From positions 57,989 to 121,988 of the forward strand of contig NZ_JALOBS010000015.1 of NCBI RefSeq assembly GCF_023228165.1: DNA of 64,000 nt. The letters are read 5' to 3'. This document shows, piece by piece, positions 50,725 through 60,107 of the stretch. The first letter of the stretch is position 1, and each line of letters begins with the position of its first letter. A program made the position numbers and the translations under genes. The notes below the pieces were generated by a model. The model was not told where the DNA came from. It ran no database searches and saw only the letters and a list, made by a program, of their open reading frames with translations. Source of the DNA: Methylomonas sp. GTDB lineage: Bacteria > Pseudomonadota > Gammaproteobacteria > Methylococcales > Methylomonadaceae.

Positions 50725-52161
50725 ATGAAGCAATCTTTACAGCTCAGAATTGGTCAGAGCCTGACAATGACGCCGCAATTGCAACAGGCGATTAAATTGT
50801 TGCAGATGTCGACTTTGGACCTTCAGCAGGAAATTCAACAGGCGTTGGAATCCAATATGATGCTGGAAGTTGAAGAGGACGATTTACCTACCCTGGAATA
50901 CAACGAAAAGAAAACTGAAAATAGCGATCAGGTCACCAGCGAAGGCTCGCAAACCGATATGCCGGATGAACTGCCTGTCGATGTCAGCTGGGATGATGTA
51001 TATGAAAGCGCCTTGCCGGCGGGAGACGATTCGTCCGAAAGCGTCGAATTTGAAACCTTTCGCGGTAAAGCCCAAACGCTTCAGGATCATTTGATCTGGC
51101 AGTTGGAATTGACCCATGTGTCCGAGCGCGATTATGCCATTGCCGTTGGGATTGTCGACGCTATTAATGACGACGGGTATATCGCCACGGATTTGAATGA
51201 CATATACCAAGGGCTGTTGGAGCAGTTGGACGATTTGGAAATGGATGAAGTGCAGGCGGTTTTGCACATGATCCAGAATTTCGATCCGGTCGGCGTGGGT
51301 GCGCTGGATTTGGCGGATTGCTTGCGCCTGCAAGTGTTGCAATTGCCAGCGGATACGCCTTTCAAGGCCGATACCTTGGATTTCGTGTCCCGGCATTTAG
51401 AATTGTTGGCTACTTGCGATCAGGCCCGCCTGATGAAACGGGTCGGCTTCAGCGAAGAACAATTGAAAGGTGTCTTGGCATTGATCAGGAGTCTGGACCC
51501 CAAGCCCGGCGCACGCCTTCAGGACATGGATGTGGAGTACGTGGTACCGGATGTGTTCGTACACAAGGTCAAGGATCAATGGCTGGTCACGCTCAATCCT
51601 GATATCGCCCCCAGACTTCGCATTAATCCGTTCTACTCGGGCATGATCAAGCGGGCCGATAACAGCCAGGACAACGTCAGCATGAAAAACCATATGCAAG
51701 AGGCGCGTTGGTTTATCAAAAGTCTGCACAGCCGCAACGATACGCTCCTAAGAGTGGCCAAAAGTATCGTGGAAAAGCAGGGCGAATTTTTCGAGCATGG
51801 CCCGATTGCCATGAAAGCCATGGTGCTTAGGGATATTGCCGAAGAACTGGAGTTGCACGAATCCACCATTTCCAGGGTTACCACGCAAAAATATATGCAC
51901 ACTCCGCAAGGGGTGATTGAATTTAAATACTTCTTCTCCAGTCATGTCAGTACTGAAGGAGGAGGCGAGTGCTCGGCCACGGCGATCAGAGCACTGATAA
52001 AAGAGTTGGTGGGTAATGAAAACCCGGCCAAACCATTAAGTGATAGTAAAATATCCGACTTATTGAATGAGAAAGGCATTAATGTCGCGCGTCGCACCAT
52101 TGCAAAATACCGCGAAGCCATGTCGATTCCTTCCACCAGCCAGCGGAAAAGGCTAATTTAA
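50725..52161 (+). CDS. rpoN: RNA polymerase sigma-54 factor
   Basis: Alternative sigma factor for activator-dependent promoters. Region I (LRIGQSLTMTPQLQQAIKLLQ, ~5-50), an acidic region II (~55-115), the core-binding domain, HTH (~360-400) and the RpoN box ARRTIAKYRE near the C-terminus. I choose ATG 50725 (MKQSLQLRIG) over an upstream frame start inside lptB. 478 residues. Confidence 0.96.
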   Translation: MKQSLQLRIGQSLTMTPQLQQAIKLLQMSTLDLQQEIQQALESNMMLEVEEDDLPTLEYNEKKTENSDQVTSEGSQTDMPDELPVDVSWDDVYESALPAGDDSSESVEFETFRGKAQTLQDHLIWQLELTHVSERDYAIAVGIVDAINDDGYIATDLNDIYQGLLEQLDDLEMDEVQAVLHMIQNFDPVGVGALDLADCLRLQVLQLPADTPFKADTLDFVSRHLELLATCDQARLMKRVGFSEEQLKGVLALIRSLDPKPGARLQDMDVEYVVPDVFVHKVKDQWLVTLNPDIAPRLRINPFYSGMIKRADNSQDNVSMKNHMQEARWFIKSLHSRNDTLLRVAKSIVEKQGEFFEHGPIAMKAMVLRDIAEELELHESTISRVTTQKYMHTPQGVIEFKYFFSSHVSTEGGGECSATAIRALIKELVGNENPAKPLSDSKISDLLNEKGINVARRTIAKYREAMSIPSTSQRKRLI

Positions 52162-52202
52162 ATCTTACGGGAAGCACATTTTTTATAAACAGGAGTATTT
52201 CC

Positions 52203-52493
52203 ATGCAAGTCAGTATCACAGGTCACCACGTAGAAGTTACCGAGGCATTAAGAGCCCATGTGGAAGACAAAATCAGTAAATTAAAACGTCATTTCGATAA
52301 CGTGGTCGATGTTCACGTTATTTTGACAGTCGAAAAACTAGAACAAAAAGCCGAGGCTACTGTACAAATCAGCGGCGCAAAACTGTATGCCGACGATACC
52401 CAAGAAGATATGTATGTCGCTATCGACAACATGGTCGACAAATTGGATAGACAGATTGTCAAACACAAAGAAAAATTACAAAATCATCGTTAA
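52203..52493 (+). CDS. hpf: Ribosome hibernation-promoting factor, short form
   Basis: Binds the 30S subunit and promotes 100S dimers in stationary phase. 96 residues of the HPF/YfiA fold (MQVSITGHHVEVTEALRAHV start; DMYVAIDNMVDKLDRQI). RBS AGGAG lies 8 bases before the ATG. Follows rpoN as in most gammaproteobacteria. Confidence 0.95.
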   Translation: MQVSITGHHVEVTEALRAHVEDKISKLKRHFDNVVDVHVILTVEKLEQKAEATVQISGAKLYADDTQEDMYVAIDNMVDKLDRQIVKHKEKLQNHR

Positions 52494-52510
52494 TTACTGA
52501 ACTACAAGGG

Positions 52511-52535
52511 CAGGGCGAAGTTCGGCTTCGCCCTG
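52511..52535 (+). other. Perfect hairpin between hpf and rapZ
   Basis: 10-base stem CAGGGCGAAG / CTTCGCCCTG with loop TTCGG, no U-tract. It occupies the place where ptsN would be in enteric and pseudomonad operons; may be a processing or attenuation element. Confidence 0.6.
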
Positions 52536-52546
52536 TTGAACAAATT

Positions 52547-53404
52547 ATGAAATTGGTCATTATCAGCGGGATATCGGGCTCCGGAAAAAGCATCGCTCTG
52601 GATACACTAGAGGACTGTGGATATTATTGCATCGATAATTTGCCGGTCGTCTTGCTGCAGGATTTTATTGACCATGTGATGCTGGAGGATAGAGAAACCT
52701 ATCAAAAAACCGCCATCGGCATCGATGCCCGCAATCAGGCCGAGCACTTGGCGGATTTTCCGACTAATTTGAAGATTATTCGCGACAAAGGTATTGAGTG
52801 CGAAGTGGTTTATATGCATGCCGAGGAGAATATTATCCTCAAGCGGTATAGCGAAACCCGCCGCAGACATCCGCTTACCACGGCCAACAGACCCTTGCGG
52901 GAAGCTTTGGAAATTGAACAGGAAGTGTTACGGCCGCTTGCGGTAAATGCCGATATTATCATCGATACCAGCTATACCTTGTATCACCAGTTAAGGGATT
53001 TACTGAAAAACCGTCTGAGTGAAAAAGGAAAGGGCAGCTTATCGATTTTGTTTCAGTCTTTTGGGTTTAAATACGGTATTCCGCTCGATGCGGACTTTGT
53101 TTTTGATGCCCGCAGCTTACCCAATCCTTACTGGGTAGCGGAATTGCGCGGACATAACGGACGGGACCAGCCGGTAATCGATTTTTTACAAGGGGAAGCC
53201 ATAGTCCAAGAATTTTTACGGGATATTAGCCAATTTATTGAGCGTTGGGCGCCGCGCTTCGAGTCCGATAACCGAAGTTATTTGACTATTGCCATTGGAT
53301 GTACGGGCGGGCAGCACCGTTCGGTTTTTTTGGTCGAGGCGCTGAGCCGATATTTTAAAGACAAGATTCCGAATGTGATCGTCAGGCATCGCGAGCTGCG
53401 CTAA
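52547..53404 (+). CDS. rapZ: RNase adapter protein RapZ (nucleotide-binding)
   Basis: P-loop protein; in E. coli directs RNase E to the GlmZ sRNA. Walker A SGISGSGKSIAL near residue 7, and the conserved C-terminal CTGGQHRSVFLVEAL region. 285 residues. The neighbours rpoN and hpf support the call; ptsN is missing in between. Confidence 0.95.
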   Translation: MKLVIISGISGSGKSIALDTLEDCGYYCIDNLPVVLLQDFIDHVMLEDRETYQKTAIGIDARNQAEHLADFPTNLKIIRDKGIECEVVYMHAEENIILKRYSETRRRHPLTTANRPLREALEIEQEVLRPLAVNADIIIDTSYTLYHQLRDLLKNRLSEKGKGSLSILFQSFGFKYGIPLDADFVFDARSLPNPYWVAELRGHNGRDQPVIDFLQGEAIVQEFLRDISQFIERWAPRFESDNRSYLTIAIGCTGGQHRSVFLVEALSRYFKDKIPNVIVRHRELR

Positions 53405-53441
53405 ATCCTAACATGAAGCCCTTAAAATAAACATTTCTACT

Positions 53442-54797
53442 ATGTCATCATTACCGATAGAAAATAGTAAACAGCTGCTGAATAGAGTTGGCAAAATTCT
53501 GGAAAAAGGCTCCCAGATTGAAATCAGAAATCTGGTGCACTCGCTATATCCCGCCGAAACCGCCCATATTCTCGAGGCATTGGAGCCGGAACAGCGCGCT
53601 AAAATTTGGTTGGTGATTCCTCCCAGCGTGATGGGGGAGATACTGGTTGAGGTCAATGTGGACGTAGGCAGCAGCTTGCTGAAAATCACCGACCGCAAAG
53701 ACCTGATTGCCGCCTGCGAGAATATGGGCTCTGACAGTATGGTCGACCTGCTGCATGTGCTGCCCGAGCCTTTGCTGTCGCAAGTCATTGAAACCATCGG
53801 CGCGCAAAATCGCAGCCGGTTCGAAAAAACCCTGCGTTATGCCGAACACACTGCTGGCGGCTTGATGTCTCAGGATGTGCTCACGGTACGTTCCGATGTG
53901 ACATTGGATGTGGTGGCGCGCTATTTAAGAAAGCGCGGTAAAATTCCGACAGGCACCGAAAGTTTAATTGTGGTTGATCGGACCGAGCAGTTCCAGGGAA
54001 TTTTGCCTTTAAGTCAGTTTCTGGCCAGCGATCCGCATAGCAAAGTGGCCGATGTGATGGATAGCCGAGGTATTGCCGTTATATACAGTATGCCCAGTCG
54101 CGATGTGGTGAGGTTGTTTGAGCAGCGCAATCTATTGTCCATGCCGGTGGTTGCGGACGACGGGAAGGTGATAGGACGGATCACAATAGACGATATCGTC
54201 GATGTTATTCGCGAGGAAGCGGATCACTCCTTGATGGGCATGGCCGGTTTGACCGAAGAACACGATATGTTTTCACCGGTAATGACCAGCGCCAAGCGAC
54301 GCGCCGTCTGGTTGGGTATTAATTTGTTGACCGCCTTTTTGGCGGCATGGGTCATCGATTTATTTGAAGATACCATTCAGCAGATAGTGGCATTGGCGGT
54401 ATTGATGCCAATAGTTGCCAGTATGGGCGGTATTGCCGGCAGCCAGACGCTGACCCTGGTGATTCGGGGTTTGGCCCTGCAGCAAGTGTCTGCCGGTAAT
54501 ACCTGGAGTCTTTTGATAAAAGAAGTGTCGGTTGGCTTGGTGAACGGTTTGATTTGGTCGGTCGTGGTGGCCAGTATAGCCGGGTTCTGGTTCCATAATA
54601 TGCATCTCGGTTTATTGCTGGGGTCGGCCATGATGATAAATTTGGTGTGCGCCGCCTTGTCGGGGGTAACCATTCCCGTGGTATTGGATCGATTGGGCAT
54701 CGATCCGGCCTTGGCGGGCGGGGTATTACTGACCACAGTGACTGACGTGGTTGGGTTTATGGCATTTCTGGGTTTGGCTACCCTGTTCTTGCTCTAA
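53442..54797 (+). CDS. mgtE: Magnesium transporter MgtE
   Basis: Mg2+ channel of 451 residues. Cytoplasmic N domain (~1-125), two CBS domains (~130-255) for Mg2+ sensing, then five membrane helices (~280-450) with the pore motif MPIVASMGGIAGSQTLTLVIRG. Monocistronic; starts 37 bases after rapZ. Confidence 0.95.
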   Translation: MSSLPIENSKQLLNRVGKILEKGSQIEIRNLVHSLYPAETAHILEALEPEQRAKIWLVIPPSVMGEILVEVNVDVGSSLLKITDRKDLIAACENMGSDSMVDLLHVLPEPLLSQVIETIGAQNRSRFEKTLRYAEHTAGGLMSQDVLTVRSDVTLDVVARYLRKRGKIPTGTESLIVVDRTEQFQGILPLSQFLASDPHSKVADVMDSRGIAVIYSMPSRDVVRLFEQRNLLSMPVVADDGKVIGRITIDDIVDVIREEADHSLMGMAGLTEEHDMFSPVMTSAKRRAVWLGINLLTAFLAAWVIDLFEDTIQQIVALAVLMPIVASMGGIAGSQTLTLVIRGLALQQVSAGNTWSLLIKEVSVGLVNGLIWSVVVASIAGFWFHNMHLGLLLGSAMMINLVCAALSGVTIPVVLDRLGIDPALAGGVLLTTVTDVVGFMAFLGLATLFLL

Positions 54798-54878
54798 GTC
54801 ACACTGTGCTTTTTCCGGTGGATGATGATAGTATTTCATTCCATTCCATACAAATAGCTGATTCTCTTTAATAACTCT

Positions 54879-55619
54879 ATGTCAACCAGTTCTCCTACTT
54901 TGCAAAAAGCAGCTTTAGAGTTTAAAAGTACCTCGCTGACGGTGCCGGTATTGCTGTTGGCGAGTAATGACGAGCTGAATATCGAACAACAACTGCAGGA
55001 AAAAATCGCGCAGGCACCGGAGTTTTTTAAAAACTCTCCCTTGCTTATCGATTTGCAAAAGTTAAATGGCTTGGGCCTGGATATGGACTTGCAATCCCTG
55101 ATTAAGCTGGTGCGCGATTTGGAATTTATGCCTATCGGTATCCGCGGCGGCAACGAACAGCAAAATCAAGCCGCCTTGGCCATGAATTTACCGGTGCATT
55201 CCATGCATGGCGGCAATGTGCCTATGACGAGTAAGCCGACCGCAAAAACATTGGTCGTGCCTGAAGTGGAAGAAATCAAACCGCCCGAGCAGACGTTCGA
55301 AAACAAGGTAGTGACTCAGCCGATTCGTTCCGGGCAGCGCGTCTATGCCAAAGGTGACTTGATCGTAACCGCTACCGTGAGTGCGGGTGCCGAGATCATG
55401 GCGGAAGGTAATATTCATGTTTATGGTTCCTTGCGCGGTCGAGCTCTGGCGGGCGTGTTGGGCGACAGCAATAGCCGGATTTTCTGCTCTGATTTGCAGG
55501 CGGAGTTGATTTCAATAGCCGGTATTTATCAACTCAGCGACGATATAAGTCCGGAAATAGCACACAAACCTGTTCAGATCAGTCTGGATGACCAGACCCT
55601 AATTATTAAAGATATTTAA
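54879..55619 (+). CDS. minC: Septum site-determining protein MinC
   Basis: Inhibits FtsZ polymerisation away from mid-cell. N-terminal FtsZ-binding domain (~8-115) and C-terminal beta-helix (~140-246) with RSGQRVYAKGDLIVTATVS and GRALAGVLGD. 246 residues; minD follows after 21 bases. Confidence 0.95.
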   Translation: MSTSSPTLQKAALEFKSTSLTVPVLLLASNDELNIEQQLQEKIAQAPEFFKNSPLLIDLQKLNGLGLDMDLQSLIKLVRDLEFMPIGIRGGNEQQNQAALAMNLPVHSMHGGNVPMTSKPTAKTLVVPEVEEIKPPEQTFENKVVTQPIRSGQRVYAKGDLIVTATVSAGAEIMAEGNIHVYGSLRGRALAGVLGDSNSRIFCSDLQAELISIAGIYQLSDDISPEIAHKPVQISLDDQTLIIKDI

Positions 55620-55640
55620 GCTTTTCTCGGAGGAATAACA

Positions 55641-56453
55641 TTGGCCAGAATTATCGTCGTAACGTCAGGAAAAGGTGGTGTGGGTAAGACCACAACCAGT
55701 GCGGCAATCGCAATGGGCCTGGCAAAAAGAGGCCATAAAACCGCGGTTATCGATTTTGATGTGGGTTTGCGCAACCTGGATTTGATCATGGGCTGCGAAC
55801 GCAGGGTGGTTTATGATTTGGTCAATGTCATCAATAACGAAGCGAGCTTGAATCAGGCCTTGATTAGGGACAAGCGCTGCGATCAACTTTATATCCTGCC
55901 TGCCTCGCAAACCCGTGACAAGGACGCCTTGACCACCGAAGGCGTGGGTAAGATTCTTGAGGAATTGGCAAAAGAGTTTAAATACATCGTCTGCGATTCG
56001 CCGGCAGGGATAGAGCGGGGCGCTACTCTGGCGATGTACTTTGCCGATGATGCATTTGTGGTAACCAATCCTGAAGTGTCTTCGGTGCGCGATTCCGATC
56101 GGATGCTGGGTATTTTGTCCAGTAAGTCGCGCCGGGCGGAAAAAGGCGAAGAACCCATCAAGGAATATTTGCTGTTGTCGCGCTATTCACCCGATCGCGT
56201 GAAACTGGGCGAAATGTTGAGCGTGGAAGATGTGCAGGAAATTTTATCGCTGCATTTGTTGGGTGTGATTCCTGAATCAAAATCGGTGTTGAATGCTTCA
56301 AATTCGGGTACCCCTGTCATCCTGGATGAACAAAGCGATGCCGGTCAAGCCTATCAGGACATCGTGGCCCGGTATTTAGGGGAAGATAAACCCCATCGTT
56401 TCATTGAGGAAGAGAAGAAAGGCTTGTTTAGCAAGCTTTTAGGGAGAAAGTAA
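55641..56453 (+). CDS. minD: Septum site-determining ATPase MinD
   Basis: Membrane-associated ATPase of the Min oscillator. Deviant Walker A GKGGVGKTTT, DFDVGLRNLDLIMGCERR, and a C-terminal amphipathic membrane helix (KKGLFSKLLG). The start is TTG at 55641 with CGGAGG 7 bases upstream. 270 residues; overlaps minE by 1 base. Confidence 0.96.
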   Translation: MARIIVVTSGKGGVGKTTTSAAIAMGLAKRGHKTAVIDFDVGLRNLDLIMGCERRVVYDLVNVINNEASLNQALIRDKRCDQLYILPASQTRDKDALTTEGVGKILEELAKEFKYIVCDSPAGIERGATLAMYFADDAFVVTNPEVSSVRDSDRMLGILSSKSRRAEKGEEPIKEYLLLSRYSPDRVKLGEMLSVEDVQEILSLHLLGVIPESKSVLNASNSGTPVILDEQSDAGQAYQDIVARYLGEDKPHRFIEEEKKGLFSKLLGRK

Positions 56454-56707
56454 TGAGTCTCTTGGATTATTTCAGATCATCGAAACCGAGTAGCGCCTCG
56501 CTGGCAAAAGAACGGTTACAAATTCTGGTTGCCCATGAGCGATCTTCACGCAATCAGCCTTCGTATTTGCCTCAATTGCAGCAAGAACTACTGGCGGTTA
56601 TTCGTAAATATGTCAACGTCGGTCAGGATGCCATTACGGTTAATTTTGAACAGGATGGCAATCAAGAAACCCTGGAATTAAATATTGTGCTACCCGACGA
56701 TCGTTAA
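56453..56707 (+). CDS. minE: Cell division topological specificity factor MinE
   Basis: 84 residues; stimulates MinD ATPase. N-terminal membrane-binding helix (LLDYFR), contact helix AKERLQILVAHER, and a C-terminal dimerisation domain. Last gene of minCDE. Confidence 0.95.
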   Translation: MSLLDYFRSSKPSSASLAKERLQILVAHERSSRNQPSYLPQLQQELLAVIRKYVNVGQDAITVNFEQDGNQETLELNIVLPDDR

Positions 56708-56786
56708 GGATTTTCGGTACAATAAAGTTCGCATGTGTGAGCCGCGAGGCCAAAATGGTTTTTTTGTTGAAATGTGAGGTGTTGAA

Positions 56787-56984
56787 ATGAGAGATGTAAT
56801 TGGTGATGCGGCTGGTAAAATTTGGCACTATCTTAATGAAAATGGTGATGCCAGTGTCTCTAAAGTCACAACGGAAACCGGTCTGGGTAAAAACGAAGTC
56901 CAGCGCGCGGTCGGTTGGCTGTTGAAAGAAGATAAACTGAATATCGAAACAATCGGACGTGCGGAAACGCTGTCCCTGAAATAA
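56787..56984 (+). CDS. Winged-helix DNA-binding protein (DUF2582)
   Basis: 65-residue winged helix-turn-helix (DAAGKIWHYLNENGDASVSKV, KNEVQRAVGWLLKEDKL). The family is found across bacteria, function unknown. The start lies 79 bases after minE, and a long hairpin terminator follows. Confidence 0.85.
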   Translation: MRDVIGDAAGKIWHYLNENGDASVSKVTTETGLGKNEVQRAVGWLLKEDKLNIETIGRAETLSLK

Positions 56985-56999
56985 ATTTATTGCTACGGG

Positions 57000-57097
57000 C
57001 CCTGCATTAAGCCTGGCCTAAGCAGAACTAATCAAACTAAGAGGTTGTTTGGTTTGATAGATGTTCTACTTAGGCTTGGTTTAGCAGGGTTTTTTTT
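57000..57097 (+). terminator. Long imperfect hairpin terminator
   Basis: CCCTGC (57000-57005) pairs with GCAGGG (57084-57089); inside, GGCCTAAGCAGAAC pairs with GTTCTACTTAGGC. Eight Ts follow (57090-57097). It ends the min/DUF2582 region; the ~90-base stem is unusually long for a terminator and could derive from a palindromic repeat. Confidence 0.75.
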
Positions 57098-57249
57098 GCG
57101 CCGATATTGGGAATAACCACTAGTCATTCAAAACCGGACTACACTGTATCTGCAAAAAACATTGCATTCCAATTGTTAGTAAGCAAGGAATCCAAAAGCA
57201 TAATTTTTACTGATTCCCCCTTTTTTTAGTTTGGAGTTTTCTGCTCGAA

Positions 57250-60030
57250 ATGAAAGCCAAAATCGCTACCTTATTTACGTTAATCGTTCTGGTTGTTGTC
57301 AACTTCGCCATCTGGACTTACATCAACAACCCGTTGCAACTGCCGTCCTGGAACAGCACCATGATGGGGGTCACCTACAACGGCACACGCCGCGACTTTG
57401 ATCCTAAACAGAAAAATTACCCAACGCGCGAACAGGTTCAAAGTGATTTGGAACTATTAGCAGATAAGGTGCATTCAATCAGAACTTACACCTCGATTGA
57501 AGGCATGGAAGTCGTGCCTGAATTGGCCGCCAAAAATGGTATGAATTTGGCCATGGGGGCGTGGATAGATTTGTTCGACGACGACGCCACGGAACAGGAT
57601 AAGCAGGCGATCGAAGAAAAAAACCGCCGCGATATTGAAAGTCTGATTAACTTAAGTAACCAGTATCCTAAAGCGATAGTTCGCACTCTGGTGGGTAATG
57701 AATCCTTACTGAGGGCACGATCCAAACTAGCTGGTCCGGTCGCCAACCAGATCAGAGAACAGTACAAAGATCAGTTGAGCCCGCAGGAACTCGACGACAA
57801 GATTGAGGCCGAGGTTAAGCTCAAAGTAGCTGAAAAAGCCGAACAGTTGATAGCGTATATTCGCGAAGTAAAAAAACGCACCTGGAAGCCGGTCAGTACT
57901 TCCGAGACTTGGGATATATGGGTTGCTAATCCTGCCTTGGCGGCGGAAGTGGATTATATCGGTGTCCACGTCCTGCCTTATTGGGAAGGGGTGCCGGTCG
58001 ACCTGCCGGAGGGCGCCAAAGGCGAAGCGGCAGTCGATTATGTGTTCAAACGTTATTACGAACTGAAACAGCTGTATCCCAATAAGCCCATCGTGATTAC
58101 TGAAGCGGGTTGGCCTTCCGACGGTCCACCGCAAAGAAACGCAACCGCCTCGCTGATCAACGAAGCCAAGTTTTTGCGGGCATTCCTGAATCGGGCCACT
58201 GCGGAACACATTATTTACTATATTATCGAGGCGTTTGACCAGCCCTGGAAAATTCAACTCGAAGGTACGGCAGGTGCTTACTGGGGCTTGTTCAACGCCG
58301 ATCGCCAACCGAAATTTCCGATGGAAGGCGAGGTGGTCGCTAACCCAATGTGGCGCAACTTTGCCACCGGCGCTGCGGTACTCAGCTTTATTTTGATGGC
58401 GGCATTTTTGTTTACCCGCAAACGCCTGAAATTGGCGGGTAAGTTTTTGTTCGGCATCATGGCCAACTTGGCGGCTTCGGTGCTGTTTTGGTCGGCCTCT
58501 ATCGCCGCCTCGCAATATCAAACCGGTTTTTCGGTGGTATTTTGGAGCATCTTATTGATGATGCAGGCCATGGCGATCCTGGTATTGTTGACGGAAAGCC
58601 TGGAATTGGCGGAAGTCTTGTGGCACCGCAAGGGGCGACGCACATTTTCGCCGTTGACGCCAAACGCCGATTTCAAGTATCCCAAAGTCTCCATTCATTT
58701 GCCGATTCATAACGAACCGCCGGAAATGGTGCGTAAGACCCTGAACGCCCTGGCTAAAGTGGATTATCCGAACTATGAAGTATTGGTGATGGATAACAAC
58801 ACCAAGGATCCGGCGGTATGGCAACCCGTGCAGGCCGATTGCGATCGGCTGGGGGCTCAATTCCGTTTTTTCCACCTGGATAACTGGCCAGGCTTCAAGG
58901 CGGGCGCGATTAACTACGCCATGGAAAATACCGCCGAAGACGCTGAGATTATCGCCGTCATCGATAGCGACTACATCCTGTCGCCGGATTGGCTGAAATC
59001 GATGGTGCCGTATTTCGATCAGGAGAACGTCGGTTTCGTACAATCGCCGCAAGATTATCGAGATGCCCATCAAAGCACCTTCAAAGACATGTGCTATTGG
59101 GAGTATGCCGGTTTCTTCAATATCGGTATGGTGCAACGTAACGAATACAATGCCATTATCCAGCACGGTACCATGACCATGGTGCGTAAATCGGCTTTCG
59201 ATAAAGTCGGCGCCTGGGGGGAGTGGTGTATTTGCGAGGATAGCGAATTGGGTTTGCGTTTATACGAAGCCGGCTATGATTCGGTGTACTGCAAGGAGTC
59301 GTTCGGGCGCGGCTTGATGCCTGACACCTTCTCCGGCTATATGACGCAACGTTTCCGCTGGGTATATGGCGCCATGCAAATTATTAAAAAGCATTGGCGG
59401 CACTTTTTGCCGAACAAAAAGTCAGCACTGACCTCCGCGCAACGTTACTATTTCGTGGCGGGTTGGCTGCCCTGGTTTTCGGATGCCTTGGCGCTATTGT
59501 TTACCGGCGCCAGCTTGATTTTGACCAGCCTGTTGGTACTCAATCCGCTGCATAGCGAATTGCCGATCGATGCGTTCTTACTGCCCACCATCGGCTTGTT
59601 CGTGTTTAAAGTGGGGCGCGGCTTGTGGTTGTATAAGGCGCGGGTTGCCTGTTCGACGTTGCAGGCGTTGGGTGCCGCGTTGGCCGGTCTATCCTTGACT
59701 CACACGGTGGCGCGCGGCACCTTACAAGGTTTGTTCACGTCCGGCAAACCCTTCATGCGCACGCCAAAATACGAAGCACAGGGGCCGTTGATTGCCGGAT
59801 TGCTGGTGATCTGGCAGGAAATTCTGCTGTTGAGCTTATTGATCGCAGCCATAGTGGCGATGCGTATGGAACCACAATTCGATAACACCAGCGGGCGTCT
59901 GTGGATTGCCGTACTGACTGTACAGGCCGTGCCGTATCTGGCCACTTTATTGACCATCTTGATCAGCGTGGCGCCGAGTTACCTGCCGGGTAGTAAAGTT
60001 GCTGCCGAAGAGCTGGATGCGGATAGCTGA
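57250..60030 (+). CDS. GH17-GT2 membrane beta-glucan synthase/transglycosylase (NdvB/NdvC-like)
   Basis: 926 residues. N-terminal membrane helix (~5-25), a GH17 domain (~35-385; motifs GMNLAMGAWID, VGNESLL and VITEAGWPSDGP with both catalytic glutamates), three to four helices (~375-455), a GT2 synthase domain (~475-720; VIDSDYIL, CEDSELGLRL, QRFRWVYGA) and C-terminal helices. This layout is known from NdvB/NdvC-type enzymes that make cyclic or modified beta-1,3/1,6 glucans. Probably produces periplasmic or exported beta-glucan, an osmoprotection or biofilm polymer. Terminator at 60050. Confidence 0.92.
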   Translation: MKAKIATLFTLIVLVVVNFAIWTYINNPLQLPSWNSTMMGVTYNGTRRDFDPKQKNYPTREQVQSDLELLADKVHSIRTYTSIEGMEVVPELAAKNGMNLAMGAWIDLFDDDATEQDKQAIEEKNRRDIESLINLSNQYPKAIVRTLVGNESLLRARSKLAGPVANQIREQYKDQLSPQELDDKIEAEVKLKVAEKAEQLIAYIREVKKRTWKPVSTSETWDIWVANPALAAEVDYIGVHVLPYWEGVPVDLPEGAKGEAAVDYVFKRYYELKQLYPNKPIVITEAGWPSDGPPQRNATASLINEAKFLRAFLNRATAEHIIYYIIEAFDQPWKIQLEGTAGAYWGLFNADRQPKFPMEGEVVANPMWRNFATGAAVLSFILMAAFLFTRKRLKLAGKFLFGIMANLAASVLFWSASIAASQYQTGFSVVFWSILLMMQAMAILVLLTESLELAEVLWHRKGRRTFSPLTPNADFKYPKVSIHLPIHNEPPEMVRKTLNALAKVDYPNYEVLVMDNNTKDPAVWQPVQADCDRLGAQFRFFHLDNWPGFKAGAINYAMENTAEDAEIIAVIDSDYILSPDWLKSMVPYFDQENVGFVQSPQDYRDAHQSTFKDMCYWEYAGFFNIGMVQRNEYNAIIQHGTMTMVRKSAFDKVGAWGEWCICEDSELGLRLYEAGYDSVYCKESFGRGLMPDTFSGYMTQRFRWVYGAMQIIKKHWRHFLPNKKSALTSAQRYYFVAGWLPWFSDALALLFTGASLILTSLLVLNPLHSELPIDAFLLPTIGLFVFKVGRGLWLYKARVACSTLQALGAALAGLSLTHTVARGTLQGLFTSGKPFMRTPKYEAQGPLIAGLLVIWQEILLLSLLIAAIVAMRMEPQFDNTSGRLWIAVLTVQAVPYLATLLTILISVAPSYLPGSKVAAEELDADS

Positions 60031-60049
60031 TTGACAACGTCTTGAGCTA

Positions 60050-60088
60050 AAAAAGCCCGCCTTGACGAATAGCCAAGGCGGGCTTTTT
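60050..60088. terminator. Bidirectional terminator between the glucan synthase gene and purC
   Basis: Perfect 15-base stem AAAAAGCCCGCCTTG / CAAGGCGGGCTTTTT with a 9-base loop; A-run on one side and T-run on the other serve both convergent genes. Confidence 0.92.
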
Positions 60089-60107
60089 GTTGGGCCGGAA
60101 TAAACGT

